DNA of 34,301 nt from positions 1 through 34,301 of the forward strand of contig JAFYZT010000030.1 of the NCBI GenBank assembly GCA_017548605.1, written 5' to 3'. Positions 14,755-24,700 of this stretch are shown here, piece after piece. How positions within the stretch are numbered: position 1 is the first letter of the stretch; each line of letters starts with the position of its first letter. The stretch comes from Prevotella sp. (GTDB lineage Bacteria > Bacteroidota > Bacteroidia > Bacteroidales > Bacteroidaceae). The position numbers and the translations under genes are program-made. The notes beneath the pieces were generated by a model. The model was not told the origin of the DNA and did not search any database. It saw nothing but the letters and a program-made list of their open reading frames with translations.

Positions 14755-17700
14755 ATGCAAGAAAAAATGAATTGGCTGAAATGGCCGCTTGAACACTATT
14801 CCATCACCATTTTGTTGGTGGGTATCTTGTTCGTCTTCGGCATCGTGGGCATGGACCTCATGCCCAAGGATGAGTTCCCTGCCTTCACCATCCGTCAAGG
14901 GGTGGTGGTGGCTGTCTATCCAGGCGCCACTACCGAGGAGGTGGAGGAACAGGTGGCCAAGCCGCTGGAGCGTTACCTCTTTACCTATGGCGAGGTAAAC
15001 CGTACGAAGACGACCACCACGGCGCAAAACGGAATGTGTCTGGTGATGGTGCGCCTCAACGACAACGTGAAAAACAAAGACGAGGTATGGAGCAAAATCA
15101 AACATGGACTGGCGCTCTTCAAGCAGAGTCTGCCCGCCGGTGTGCTGGCACTCGTCGCCAACGATGATTTCGGGAAGACCTCGGCACTGCTCATCGCTAT
15201 AGAGAGCCCTGAACGTAGTTACCGCGAATTGCACGACTACAGCGACCGCCTGAGCGACCGTTTGCGGCGCATACCCTCAGTGGCCAATGTGCGTGTGTAT
15301 GGAGAACAGAAGGAACAAATAAGCCTGTATGTTGACCGCCAACGGCTGGAAGCGTATGGCATAGGACAACAGCTGTTGTTGTCGCAGTTGCAGCAGCAGG
15401 GTATCACCACCATAAGCGGCAGTATCAGCAACGATAGCCAGCAGATACCTATTCATATAGAACCAACCCAAAGAGGTGAGGAGGAGATAGCCAACCAAAT
15501 TATCTTCAGCGACCCTGTCACGGGAAAAGTGGTACGAGTGCGCGACGTGGCTCAGGTGGTGCGTGAGTTCGATACGTCGGGCGGATTTATCGAACAGGAC
15601 GGCCATCCCTGCGTGCTCCTGTCATTGGAGATGACACCCGGTAATAATATCGTGAAATATGGTGACGAGGTGGATGAGGTGCTTGACGATTTCCGTGAAA
15701 ATATCCTGCCCGACGATGTGATCATCACGCGCATTGCCGACCAGCCCAAAGTGGTGGCCATGAGTGTGAGGGACTTCCTGCGCGACCTCCTCATTTCGAT
15801 GGTCATCATCATCCTCGTGATGATGGTGCTCTTCCCGCTGCGCTCGGCCATCGTGGCTGCCATCACCATACCGCTCTCCACCTTCATCTCCGTGGGTATC
15901 ATGTGCATCGCGGGCATCGAACTGAACACCGTGACCTTGGCGGCACTCATCGTCGTGCTCGGCATGGTGGTCGACAATGCCATCGTGGTCATCGACGGAT
16001 ATCTCGAATACCTGGGCAAGGGACATGAGCCAAAACAGGCGGCCATAGAGTCAGCACGACAGTATTTTATGCCTATGATGCTGGCTACGCTATGTATATG
16101 CGTCATCTTCTTTCCGTTGTTGCTCACCATGAGGGGGGAGTTTCGCGATGCCATGGAGGCTTTCCCATGGACCATACTTATCAACCTGATGGTGTCGCTT
16201 TTCCTCGCCGTTACCGTCATCCCCTTCCTCGAGGTTCTCATCATCAGGCCCGACAAGGTAAAAACGGGAGGCAATGCCATTACCAACTGGGTGCAACGGA
16301 CATATAACAAGGTGTTGGATCTTACCTTCGCCCATCCGTGGATGACTATTTTCGGGGGTATAGGACTGGTTCTGCTTTCAAGTCTCATTGTGCCGACGCT
16401 GAAGATACGTATGTTCCCATACGCTGACCGCGAACAGTTCGCCATGGAGATGTTCCTGCCCGACGGAAAGGGTATCGACGATGCACGGCAGGTGGCCGAC
16501 TCCATGCGCCACGTGTTGGCCAAGGATGAACGGGTGACGGGCATCACCTCGTTCATCGGCTGCTCGTCGCCCCGCTTTATGACGTGTTATGCACCTCAGG
16601 TGGCGGGGAAGAACTTCGCGCAGTTCATCGTCAACACCTCGTCGCATGATGCTACGCTCGAATTGCTGGCCAAGTACCAACCGGCTTGGAGCGAGGCTTT
16701 CCCCGATGCTTACGTGAAGTTCAAACGACTAGATTACCTTTCAGTGCCGGAACTGGAATACCGGTTCTATGGGGAGAACATCGATTCATTGAATGCTGCG
16801 GCTGAACAACTCATGGCGCGGATGCGTGAGATGCCAGAGGTGGAGTGGGTGCATACCGACTTCCTGCAGCCGTTCCCGATGGTGAGCGTAGAACTCGACC
16901 CCGTGGCGGCGGCACAATTAGGCATCAGTCGTACTACGGCGGCACTGTCGCTCACAGCGGCGGCCAACGACCTCACCGTGGGCTCAATCTGGGAAAACGA
17001 CTACCAGTTGCCCATCGTACTGAAAGATAGCAGTGATGTGACCTTTTCAGATATAGAAAACCTGGGACTGGCATCGCCCGTGACGATGATTTCAGGGGCT
17101 GCGAACGCCACCACATCATCGGTGCCCCTTCGTCAGGTGGCCAAAGTGCAGCCGAAATGGAGCGAGAGCCGTATCATGCATCGTGGTGGTGAACGCTGCA
17201 TGACGGTGACGGGGCAGTTTGCCCAGGGTGTATATGCCGCACCTGTAGAGAGTCATATCGCCGACATCATGCTCAACGAACTGCATTTGCCTGAAGGGGT
17301 GCGTGCCGAAGTGGGCGGCGAAGTGGAATATGATGCCGAGTCGTTCCCGCAGATATTCGGTGGTGTGGGTATCGCCTTGGTCATCATCTTCTTCTTCCTG
17401 CTGTTCAACTTCAAGAAATACGGTATCACCTTGGTATGTATGGCAGCGCTCGGTCTGATGTTACCCGGGGTACTCATCGGTCTGGGACTGATGAACCGCA
17501 CATTGGGTCTCACCTCGGTCATGGGTGTCATCACGCTCATGGGTATGATTATGCGTAACGAAATCCTCATCTTCGAACACGCCATCGACCTTCTCAGGGG
17601 TAAACGGGAATCATTACCGACCGACGAATACAACGAGGCGGTGCGACAGGCGGCATACGATGCTGGTAAGCGGCGTATGGTGCCCATCTTCCTTACCACG

Positions 17701-17871
17701 GCGACGACGGCGGTGGGCGTGGTGCCGATGATTATCGCCGGCTCATCGTTCTGGATGCCGGTGGGTGTGACCATCTTCGCCGGTGGCATCGGTTCGCTCA
17801 TCATGGTGGTCACCATGCTGCCTGTAATCTATTGGAAAGTGTCGTTGAAAGGTAAAAGGGTAAAAAGGTAA
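14755..17871 (+). CDS. RND efflux pump, inner-membrane permease subunit
   Basis: Proton-driven AcrB-type transporter of 1038 residues, usual length for the family. The first membrane helix (about 12-32) is followed by the first periplasmic loop (with FPAFTIRQGVVVAVYPGA), helices 2-6 from about 343, a second large loop and helices 8-12 near the C-terminus. TM4 has GMVVDNAIVVIDG with D407 N408. TM10 has LMGMIMRNEILIFEHA, with Arg where AcrB has its relay Lys. The start at 14755 (MQEKMNW; 14767 is also possible) is chosen because an upstream in-frame GTG at 14644 would translate the repeat element. Operon partner of the adaptor upstream and TolC-like channel downstream. Drug, bile or other amphiphile export is likely but the substrate is unknown. 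Confidence 0.93.
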   Translation: MQEKMNWLKWPLEHYSITILLVGILFVFGIVGMDLMPKDEFPAFTIRQGVVVAVYPGATTEEVEEQVAKPLERYLFTYGEVNRTKTTTTAQNGMCLVMVRLNDNVKNKDEVWSKIKHGLALFKQSLPAGVLALVANDDFGKTSALLIAIESPERSYRELHDYSDRLSDRLRRIPSVANVRVYGEQKEQISLYVDRQRLEAYGIGQQLLLSQLQQQGITTISGSISNDSQQIPIHIEPTQRGEEEIANQIIFSDPVTGKVVRVRDVAQVVREFDTSGGFIEQDGHPCVLLSLEMTPGNNIVKYGDEVDEVLDDFRENILPDDVIITRIADQPKVVAMSVRDFLRDLLISMVIIILVMMVLFPLRSAIVAAITIPLSTFISVGIMCIAGIELNTVTLAALIVVLGMVVDNAIVVIDGYLEYLGKGHEPKQAAIESARQYFMPMMLATLCICVIFFPLLLTMRGEFRDAMEAFPWTILINLMVSLFLAVTVIPFLEVLIIRPDKVKTGGNAITNWVQRTYNKVLDLTFAHPWMTIFGGIGLVLLSSLIVPTLKIRMFPYADREQFAMEMFLPDGKGIDDARQVADSMRHVLAKDERVTGITSFIGCSSPRFMTCYAPQVAGKNFAQFIVNTSSHDATLELLAKYQPAWSEAFPDAYVKFKRLDYLSVPELEYRFYGENIDSLNAAAEQLMARMREMPEVEWVHTDFLQPFPMVSVELDPVAAAQLGISRTTAALSLTAAANDLTVGSIWENDYQLPIVLKDSSDVTFSDIENLGLASPVTMISGAANATTSSVPLRQVAKVQPKWSESRIMHRGGERCMTVTGQFAQGVYAAPVESHIADIMLNELHLPEGVRAEVGGEVEYDAESFPQIFGGVGIALVIIFFFLLFNFKKYGITLVCMAALGLMLPGVLIGLGLMNRTLGLTSVMGVITLMGMIMRNEILIFEHAIDLLRGKRESLPTDEYNEAVRQAAYDAGKRRMVPIFLTTATTAVGVVPMIIAGSSFWMPVGVTIFAGGIGSLIMVVTMLPVIYWKVSLKGKRVKR

Positions 17872-18003
17872 AAAAGTAAAAGGGTGAAATAGAAAAAGGT
17901 AAAAGAGTAAAAAGGGAAAATCTATTGTCCCTATTGCCACTATAGCCTCTATCATATCTATAATTTCTATTGTATCTATAGCTTCTATAAAAAAGAATAA
18001 CTC
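17872..18003 (+). repeat. simple-sequence spacer between pump and channel genes
   Basis: The first part is degenerate AAAGGTAAA units (about 17849-17918, which also encode the pump's last residues KGKRVKR). The second part is degenerate 9-12-base units such as CTATAGCCT and TTCTATTGTAT (about 17925-17990), running nearly to the channel start codon. No promoter or terminator is seen. Confidence 0.7.
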
Positions 18004-19356
18004 ATGAAAAAGATAATACTTGCCATTGCACTGTTATGGTCGCTCCATGGAGCGGCTCAAACCTATACCGTCGAACAACTCGTCGATTCGGCACTCGCCA
18101 ATAACTATGCCACACATAGTGCCCAATTGAGTATCGATGCAGCTGAACAACAGCGCAAAGAGGTGTTCACAAAGTTCTTCCCGGTGGTGAGTGCCACAGG
18201 ATTGTGGTTCAATGCCGACAAAGGAATGGCGAAGATGGAGCTGGACCCGAAGGACTTCGTGCCGCAGGAAATGCAGCAGACAATGGCGGCCTATGCCCAG
18301 ATGTTGCCGCCGGAAATCATCAGTGCACTGACACCGCTGGCCAGTCCCATCAGCCTGTCGATGATGAAAAACGGCACCATTGGCAGTGTGATGGCCGTCC
18401 AACCGGTGTTTATGGGTGGTCAGATTATCAACGGACATAAATTGGCCAAGGTAGGAGAAGAAGCGGCACAGCTGCAACTGCGTCTGTCGGAAAATGAGGT
18501 GGTGCGTACTACCGAGCGGTATTTCTGGCAGTTGGCATCGTTGCAGGAGAAGATGAACACCATCGCAGTCGTTGAGGAATTGCTCAGTGGCATCAACAAA
18601 GATGTGACATTGGCGGTACAGGCGGGACTGACGTTGCGCAACGACCTGCTGCAGGTGCAACTGCGACAGAATGAGGTGGAGAGCCAAAAAGTGAAACTGC
18701 AAAATGGCATCGCCCTGTTGCGCATGACTCTGGCGCAGTATTGCGGACTGAAGAGCACGGAATATGAACTAAGCTACGATGCGCAAGCCGCCGCATCGCT
18801 CATCCAACGTCACGACCATCAGACGGCACTGGCCAACACACCTGAATACCAGCTCCTCGGCAAACAGGTGGAGGCGGCTAAGCTGCAACGACGCATGGAG
18901 GTAGGCAAGAACCTGCCAAAGGTGGCAGTAGGAGCAGGGTATAACTATCACAATCTCATGGACCGCGACCATACCTTCGGCATGGTGTTCGCCACGGTGA
19001 GCGTACCCATTTCCGACTGGTGGGGTGGCTCACATGCCATAAAACGGCGTAAGATAGAACAGCAGAGGGCAGAGGAACAACTCGAAGACAACTCCGAACT
19101 GTTACGCATCAGGATGCAAAAGGCATGGAATGATGTAGAGGAGGCGTACCAACAGTTGACCATCGCCGACCGCAGCATCGAACAGGCATCGGAGAACCTG
19201 CGTCTGAACCGTGACTACTATCGCGCCGGTACCTCCACGATGAACGACCTGCTACAGGCGCAGTTGCTTTATCAACAGGCCATGGACAAACGCACCGATG
19301 CCTTTGCCGACTACCAAAACCGCATCATCGACTATCGTCAGGCTATAGGAATGTAA
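18004..19356 (+). CDS. TolC-family outer-membrane efflux channel
   Basis: Outer-membrane factor of 450 residues that forms the exit duct of the RND pump. Signal peptide 1-18 (ends GAAQ). The two halves each carry long amphipathic helices and strands typical of OEP repeats: first half about 22-235 (VEQLVDSALANNYATHSAQL), second about 255-445 (TPEYQLLGKQVEAAKLQRR, then ERDRS-like helices ending YYRAGTSTMNDLLQAQLLYQQA). The phrase Y-R-A-G-T-S-x-x-x-D-L-L-x-A-Q is the family hallmark. No lipobox. Third gene of the operon; its stop is 7 bases from the stop of the convergent nuclease gene. Confidence 0.92.
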   Translation: MKKIILAIALLWSLHGAAQTYTVEQLVDSALANNYATHSAQLSIDAAEQQRKEVFTKFFPVVSATGLWFNADKGMAKMELDPKDFVPQEMQQTMAAYAQMLPPEIISALTPLASPISLSMMKNGTIGSVMAVQPVFMGGQIINGHKLAKVGEEAAQLQLRLSENEVVRTTERYFWQLASLQEKMNTIAVVEELLSGINKDVTLAVQAGLTLRNDLLQVQLRQNEVESQKVKLQNGIALLRMTLAQYCGLKSTEYELSYDAQAAASLIQRHDHQTALANTPEYQLLGKQVEAAKLQRRMEVGKNLPKVAVGAGYNYHNLMDRDHTFGMVFATVSVPISDWWGGSHAIKRRKIEQQRAEEQLEDNSELLRIRMQKAWNDVEEAYQQLTIADRSIEQASENLRLNRDYYRAGTSTMNDLLQAQLLYQQAMDKRTDAFADYQNRIIDYRQAIGM

Positions 19357-19363
19357 GGCAAAA

Positions 19364-20398
19364 TCACAATCCCCACTTACTCACATCGAGATTGCTCTCT
19401 ACCTGCTCTTCTATGTCGTCAGGTAGGTTACAGAAGAAATCGATGCCTGTCCTCTCTTCTAACTCATCGATGCTGATGGCATAGTCGGCCAGATTGGCGT
19501 TCTTAATCGATTTGTTTTCATGCTTGGTCCAGAAGGCCAAGGCTTTATACTGGTTGTTCTTCAGACATAGAACAGCCATATAGAAATATTGCGGAACGGG
19601 GATGCCCGATGCCGTATATTGCATAATCTGGTCGTCGCGGATAGTGCCCGCCTTCACCACATACAGTGTGTCGCGGAACGAAGATTTGTCCCAAGTGTTG
19701 GTAATCTGCTGCTCCATCTTGGCCCAGAGCACACCGTTATGGTTCTGGTATTGCGGGTGCATATTGCTGTAGTAAAACGTCTGCTTGTTCTGCTCCACTG
19801 TTGTCTGACGGTCCGACGAGGGACACATGTGGCCGCGCGAGAAGCCAGAATTCTTATAATCGCTATTGTCAGTCTGGTACTGCGAGGGGATGTTGGGGTC
19901 GACGGACCAAGAGTCATTGCGACCCACATTGTTGTTGGGCAGTCCGTTGTGCATCTGGTAGCAGGTCCAACGCTGGGCACGTTTCGAACAGTCCCATTCC
20001 AGGGAATAGGTGATGCCCAGTTGCTGGGTGGAAGGCTGTGAGATGATATTCATGGCATCGCCCATGAGATGAGGAAATTCCAGTCCCGTGGCACGTCTGT
20101 CGGTATTTTTGTTGATGTTGTTGTCAAAGGGCTTGACGGCTGACGGGTCATAAACAAATACCACGCTGTCCAACTGACTGAACAAGATACTCACGTTGGG
20201 CTCGCCATCATTGAAAATGTTGTTCCAACCGATGGTACCCACACGTTGTAAGCGGTCGAGTCGGTACATAGGCACGTCGTAGATGGTGCCGTCATGCAGG
20301 TAGTAACGCAGCATGTTGGGAGTCTCGGTGTCGTTATCTTGGGCATGGAGCGTCATTGCCATGCAGAACAGTAGGAGGGTGGACAGGATTTTTTTCAT
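19364..20398 (-). CDS. secreted DNA/RNA non-specific endonuclease (NUC1 family)
   Basis: Exported nuclease of 344 residues. Signal peptide 1-20. The first 100 residues are a Bacteroidales-type N-terminal region (LHDGTIYDVPMYRLDRLQRV). The NUC1 beta-beta-alpha-metal domain follows (about 105-340): SRGHMCPSSDR at 187-197 holds the catalytic H190 (SRGH in place of DRGH), and SNMHPQYQNHNGVLWAKME at 211-229 holds the metal-binding Asn. No inhibitor gene is next to it, consistent with an exported enzyme. The ATG at 20398 is preferred to a start 18 codons upstream. It begins 19 bases after the CHR gene stop on the same strand and is probably co-transcribed. Nutrient scavenging or degradation of extracellular DNA is inferred. 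Confidence 0.87.
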   Translation of the reverse strand: MKKILSTLLLFCMAMTLHAQDNDTETPNMLRYYLHDGTIYDVPMYRLDRLQRVGTIGWNNIFNDGEPNVSILFSQLDSVVFVYDPSAVKPFDNNINKNTDRRATGLEFPHLMGDAMNIISQPSTQQLGITYSLEWDCSKRAQRWTCYQMHNGLPNNNVGRNDSWSVDPNIPSQYQTDNSDYKNSGFSRGHMCPSSDRQTTVEQNKQTFYYSNMHPQYQNHNGVLWAKMEQQITNTWDKSSFRDTLYVVKAGTIRDDQIMQYTASGIPVPQYFYMAVLCLKNNQYKALAFWTKHENKSIKNANLADYAISIDELEERTGIDFFCNLPDDIEEQVESNLDVSKWGL

Positions 20399-20417
20399 AG
20401 GAGTAACGGTTAATTGG

Positions 20418-20993
20418 TTAGTAGAGGAGTAGCAGACCGGCAAAGGCTGCATAGCCTATCATTCGTATGGGGTTGATTTTTAAGAACATTGTTCCGAAGA
20501 ATGTAGCTGCGAACAGGGCCACACTGATCCAGAAATGCCAGGGGTTGATGCTCGGCGTAGAAAAATTCTCGCTGTTCATGAGCAGGAGTGTAGCGGCGGC
20601 GAGCAATCCCACTACTGTGGGACGGAGCACACTGAAGATGTCATTCACGATGGGCGTGTTCATATATTTCATGAACATCTTGGCGATGAGAATCATCAAG
20701 ATGAACGATGGCAACACCAGTGCGAAGGTGGCAGTTGCACTGCCCAAAATAGCCCAGCCTTCGCCCATCCCGGCATTATGGATGGCCGAATAGCCACAGT
20801 AGGTGGCCGAGTTGATGCCGATGGGTCCGGGAGTCATCTGGCTCACAGCCACGATATTAGTGAACTCAGCCGTCGACACCCAGGCATGGTGGTGTACCAC
20901 TTCGGTCTGGATGAGTGAGAGCATACCGTAGCCGCCACCGAACCCGAAGAGTCCGATTTCAAAAAACGTGATGAACAGTTTGAGGAATATCAT
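20418..20993 (-). CDS. short CHR-family (chromate) transporter, second subunit
   Basis: Inner-membrane protein of 191 residues with a single CHR domain: FGGGYGMLSLIQTEVV, AEFTNIVAVSQMTPGPIGINSAT and GYSAIHNAG, then several hydrophobic helices. Short CHR proteins work as unlike pairs, and the gene overlaps its partner by ATGA (20990-20993). The family includes chromate exporters, but many members have other or unknown anion substrates, so chromate resistance is not certain here. Followed closely by the nuclease gene. Confidence 0.9.
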   Translation of the reverse strand: MIFLKLFITFFEIGLFGFGGGYGMLSLIQTEVVHHHAWVSTAEFTNIVAVSQMTPGPIGINSATYCGYSAIHNAGMGEGWAILGSATATFALVLPSFILMILIAKMFMKYMNTPIVNDIFSVLRPTVVGLLAAATLLLMNSENFSTPSINPWHFWISVALFAATFFGTMFLKINPIRMIGYAAFAGLLLLY

Positions 20994-21535
20994 GACTCGG
21001 TGGGTTTGATGAGTTTACTGTACAAATATCCTCCCAGACCGGCACCCAGGATGACGAAGATGGGGTTCACGCCCAACAGCCAAATCAGGATGGCACACAG
21101 GATGGGAATCCAACAGTTGGTAAGGGTAATCTTGGCTCTTCTGGCCATGTTGAACGTGGGAACGGCGATGAGAGCCACCACGGCGGGACGGATGCCATTG
21201 AACATGGCTGCTACCACCTTATTGTCCTTAAACTGCACGAAGAACATGGCGATGAGCAGGATGATGAGGAACGAGGGCAGGGCGGTGCCCAGTGCAGTGC
21301 AGAGCGCCCCTTTTATCTTACGCAGCTTGTAGCCAATGAACACGCTGATATTAATGGCGAACACGCCGGGACAGCTTTGTGAGATGGCAATGAGGTCGAG
21401 AAACTCTTCCTTCGACACCCACCCATGCTTCTCTACCACCTCGCTTTCGATGATGGGTATCATGGCATAGCCGCCTCCCAAAGTGAAGGCACCTATCTTC
21501 ATGAAGGTCTTAAAACAGTCCCAATATATGTTCAT
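20990..21535 (-). CDS. short CHR-family (chromate) transporter, first subunit
   Basis: Partner of the preceding entry: 181 residues with one CHR domain (LGGGYAMIPIIESEVVEKHGWV, LIAISQSCPGVFAINISVFIGY) and about five to six membrane helices. The motif order matches its partner, as expected for proteins that assemble with opposite topology. ATG at 21535. The region directly upstream is the right copy of the 165-bp repeat; no TAnnTTTG element is seen in it, so expression may depend on read-through from purL, which lies upstream on the same strand. Confidence 0.9.
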   Translation of the reverse strand: MNIYWDCFKTFMKIGAFTLGGGYAMIPIIESEVVEKHGWVSKEEFLDLIAISQSCPGVFAINISVFIGYKLRKIKGALCTALGTALPSFLIILLIAMFFVQFKDNKVVAAMFNGIRPAVVALIAVPTFNMARRAKITLTNCWIPILCAILIWLLGVNPIFVILGAGLGGYLYSKLIKPTES

Positions 21536-21540
21536 GTTGG

Positions 21541-21704
21541 ATGTTAAGTGTTGAATGTTGAGTGTTGAATGGTCGCTACGCGATGAAGAGTTATTGAGTT
21601 AAGAATTTAGGAATTTGGGAGTTTAGGAGTTTAGACAACAGCCCACTTGCTCCTTTAATCTTTTAATTTTTTAATTTTTTAATCTTCCCTGCCCCTTGCT
21701 CCTT
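21541..21704. repeat. about 165-bp repeat, right copy (inverted relative to 14586-14751)
   Basis: Minus-strand order of parts equals the plus-strand order of the left copy. It starts inside the 3' end of purL, supplying its last codons and stop (21679-21704), and ends 5 bases before the CHR start codon. Fewer AAACTCCC units than the left copy. Confidence 0.88.
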
Positions 21705-24700
21705 CCTTCTCAATCCACTTTCTTGCATTGACGAAAGCTTCAATCCAGGGTGTCACCTCGTCATTGCGACGGCGTTCGGGATACCAGCCGCACTGCCAGG
21801 GGAAGATGGCACGCTCCAGGTGGGGCATCATCGCCAGGTGACGGCCGTCGGCAGAGCAGATACCTGCCACGCTGTGATCCGAACCGTTGGGGTTACCGGG
21901 ATAGTCGGCATATGCGTATTTGGCCACCACATGGTATTTGTCTTCAGACTCGGGCAGGTGGAACTTACCCTCGCCGTGGGCTACCCAGATGCCTAAACGG
22001 CTGCCGCTGAGCGAGCCGAACATCACGCTCTTGTTCTCGGGAATGTCGAGTCCCAGGTAGGCACTCTCGAACTTACGAGAGTCGTTGTGCAACATCTTGG
22101 CCCGTTGTTCATGTTCGGGGTTGATGAGGTTCAGTTCCACCATCAGTTGACAGCCGTTGCAGATACCCAGCGACAGGGTGTCCTTGCGGGCATAGAAACG
22201 GTCGAGGGCTTCCTTGGCCTTGGGGTTGTAGAGGAAAGCTCCCGCCCAGCCCTTGGCAGAACCCAACACGTCGCTGTTGGAGAAACCGCCACAGAACACA
22301 ATCATGTTCACGTCGTCGAGGGTCTCACGACCGCTGATGAGGTCGGTCATCATCACATCTTTCACGTCGAAGCCGGCCAGATAAAGCGAATAGGCCATCT
22401 CACGCTCACCATTCGTACCTTTTTCGCGGATGATAGCAGCGGTGATACCGCTACGCTTGTTGCGGTCGGCACTGAGGTGGAACTGCGACAGGCGACCACT
22501 GAAATGGCGGTTCAGCACGATGTCAACAGGCTGCTGTTTGTAATTGTCGAAACGCATACGGGCACGGCCGTTGCGGCTCTGCTTGCGGTCAAGGAGGTAG
22601 GAGGTGCGATACCACACGTCGCGCAGTGCATCGATGTCGAACGAATGTTCGAAGTCGCCTTTCTTCACGGTCAATGTGCGCTCCTTGGGGGTGGGGTAGC
22701 CAATCTTGGCATAGCCGATACCCAATTCCTCGAAGTAGGCCCGCAACTCGTCTTTGTGCTTGTCGGACACTTGGATAATCACGCCGGGGTTCTCGGCCAT
22801 GAGAATCTTCACGATGTCGCCATTGATGTCGTGCAGGTTGATGTGAATACCACCCGTGGTATTTGCAAAGCACATCTCCAGCAGGGTGGTCACCAAGCCG
22901 CCGGCACTGATGTCGTGACCGGCCATCACCCACCCACGACGGATAAGGTCTTGCACGGCCTCGAAGCACTCAGCGAAGTAGTCGGCATTGGCCACGGTGG
23001 GCACGTCATCGCCCACCTTACCCAGCGACTGGGCGAAGGCGGAACCGCCGAGGCGCAGCTCATCGAAGCTGAAATCGATATGATAGAGCGACGAGTTCTT
23101 GTCGTTGACGATGACGGGCGACACTACCTTGCGGATGTCGCTCACCTCACCACCGGAGGTGACAATGACAGTGCCCGGGGCAATGATTTTGTCGCCGTTG
23201 GGATATTGCTGACTCATGGAGAGAGAGTCCTTGCCTGTGGGGACGTTCACCTTCAACTGGCAGCAGAAGTCGCTCAGGGCTTCCACGGCACGGTACAGAC
23301 GGGCATCTTCACCTTTCTGTGAGCGGCAGGGCCACATCCAGTTGGCTGACAACGACACACCACGTAGTCCATCAGCCAAAGGTGCCCACACAATGTTGGT
23401 CAAAGACTCGGCTACGGACAGCACACTGCCTGCCTCCGGGTTGGCCAGGCCGGCCTGCGGGGCATGTCCGAGGGCGGTGGCGATGCCTTTCTTGCCACGA
23501 TAGTCGAGAGCTACGACACCGCAGTCGGAGAGGGGCAACTGCAACTGTCCCTGACACTGTTGACGGGCTATCTTGCCAGTCACGGAGCGGTCAACCTTGT
23601 TGGTGAGCCAGTCCTTGCAGGCCACGGCCTCCATCTGGAGCACACGCTCCACATATTCATCCAGTTTCTCAGGGTTCTCTGCACCCTCTGCATATTTCAC
23701 TTCTTCATAATGGCGTTCTACGGTCTCGTCGCGCATGATAGTCTTCGGAGAGTGACCGAACATCTGGGCCACATCGAGGTCGAAGGGCTTCACACCGTCG
23801 GCTTGCACGAACGAGAAATGGGCGTCACCGGTGGTCTCGCCCACCACGTACAGGGGAGCGCGCTCACGCTCGGCAATTTTCCTGACATGTTCGATATGCT
23901 GCTCATCGATGAGCAGACCCATACGCTCCTGACTCTCGTTGGCGATAATCTCTTTGGCCGAAAGGGTCTTGTCGCCAATGGGCAACTGGGCCATGTCGAT
24001 GCGACCGCCGCAGTCCTCTACCAGTTCGGAGAGACAGTTTAGGTGACCGGCTGAGCCATGATCGTGAATGCTCACCACGGGATTCACCTCTTCCTCGCAG
24101 AGGGCTCGCACAAGGTTATAGGCGCGTTTCTGCATCTCGGGATTGGCGCGCTGCACGGCATTCAACTCGATGCCGTTGCTGTAACGTCCGGTATCCACTG
24201 ACGACACGCTGCCACCTCCCAGACCGATGCGGTAGTTGTCGCCACCGACGACCACAATCTTGTTGCCTTTTTGGGGCTCACGCTTCAGGCAGTCGCGACG
24301 AGTGCCATAGCCCACGCCGCCAGCCAGCATGATGACTTTGTCGTAGGCGTATTTCTCTTCGCCCTCCTGATGCTCGAAAGTGAGCACGGAGCCACAGATG
24401 AGCGGCTGGCCGAATTTATTGCCGAAGTCGGAGGCTCCGTTCGACGCTTTGATGAGTATCTGTTCGGGTGTCTGATATAGCCATTGGCGAACTGGGAGAA
24501 TGGCTTCCCAGTCGCGCAGGATGATGTCATCGCCCGCATCGTCTTTCAACCGGGGATAAGCGGTCATATAGACAGCCGTGCCGGCGATGGGCCAGGAACC
24601 GACACCACCGCCCATGCGGTCGCGTATCTCGCCGCCCGTACCGGTGGCCGCGCCGTTGAATGGCTCCACGGTAGTGGGGAAATTATGGGTCTCGGCCTTC

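Noticed and set aside
15552-16556. Open frame of 334 codons on the minus strand
   Set aside because: Antisense to the RND pump gene, low-complexity product, no promoter or homology-like motifs.
22087-23322. Open frame of 411 codons on the plus strand
   Set aside because: Fully antisense to purL, whose protein is unmistakable; a by-product of codon bias on the opposite strand.
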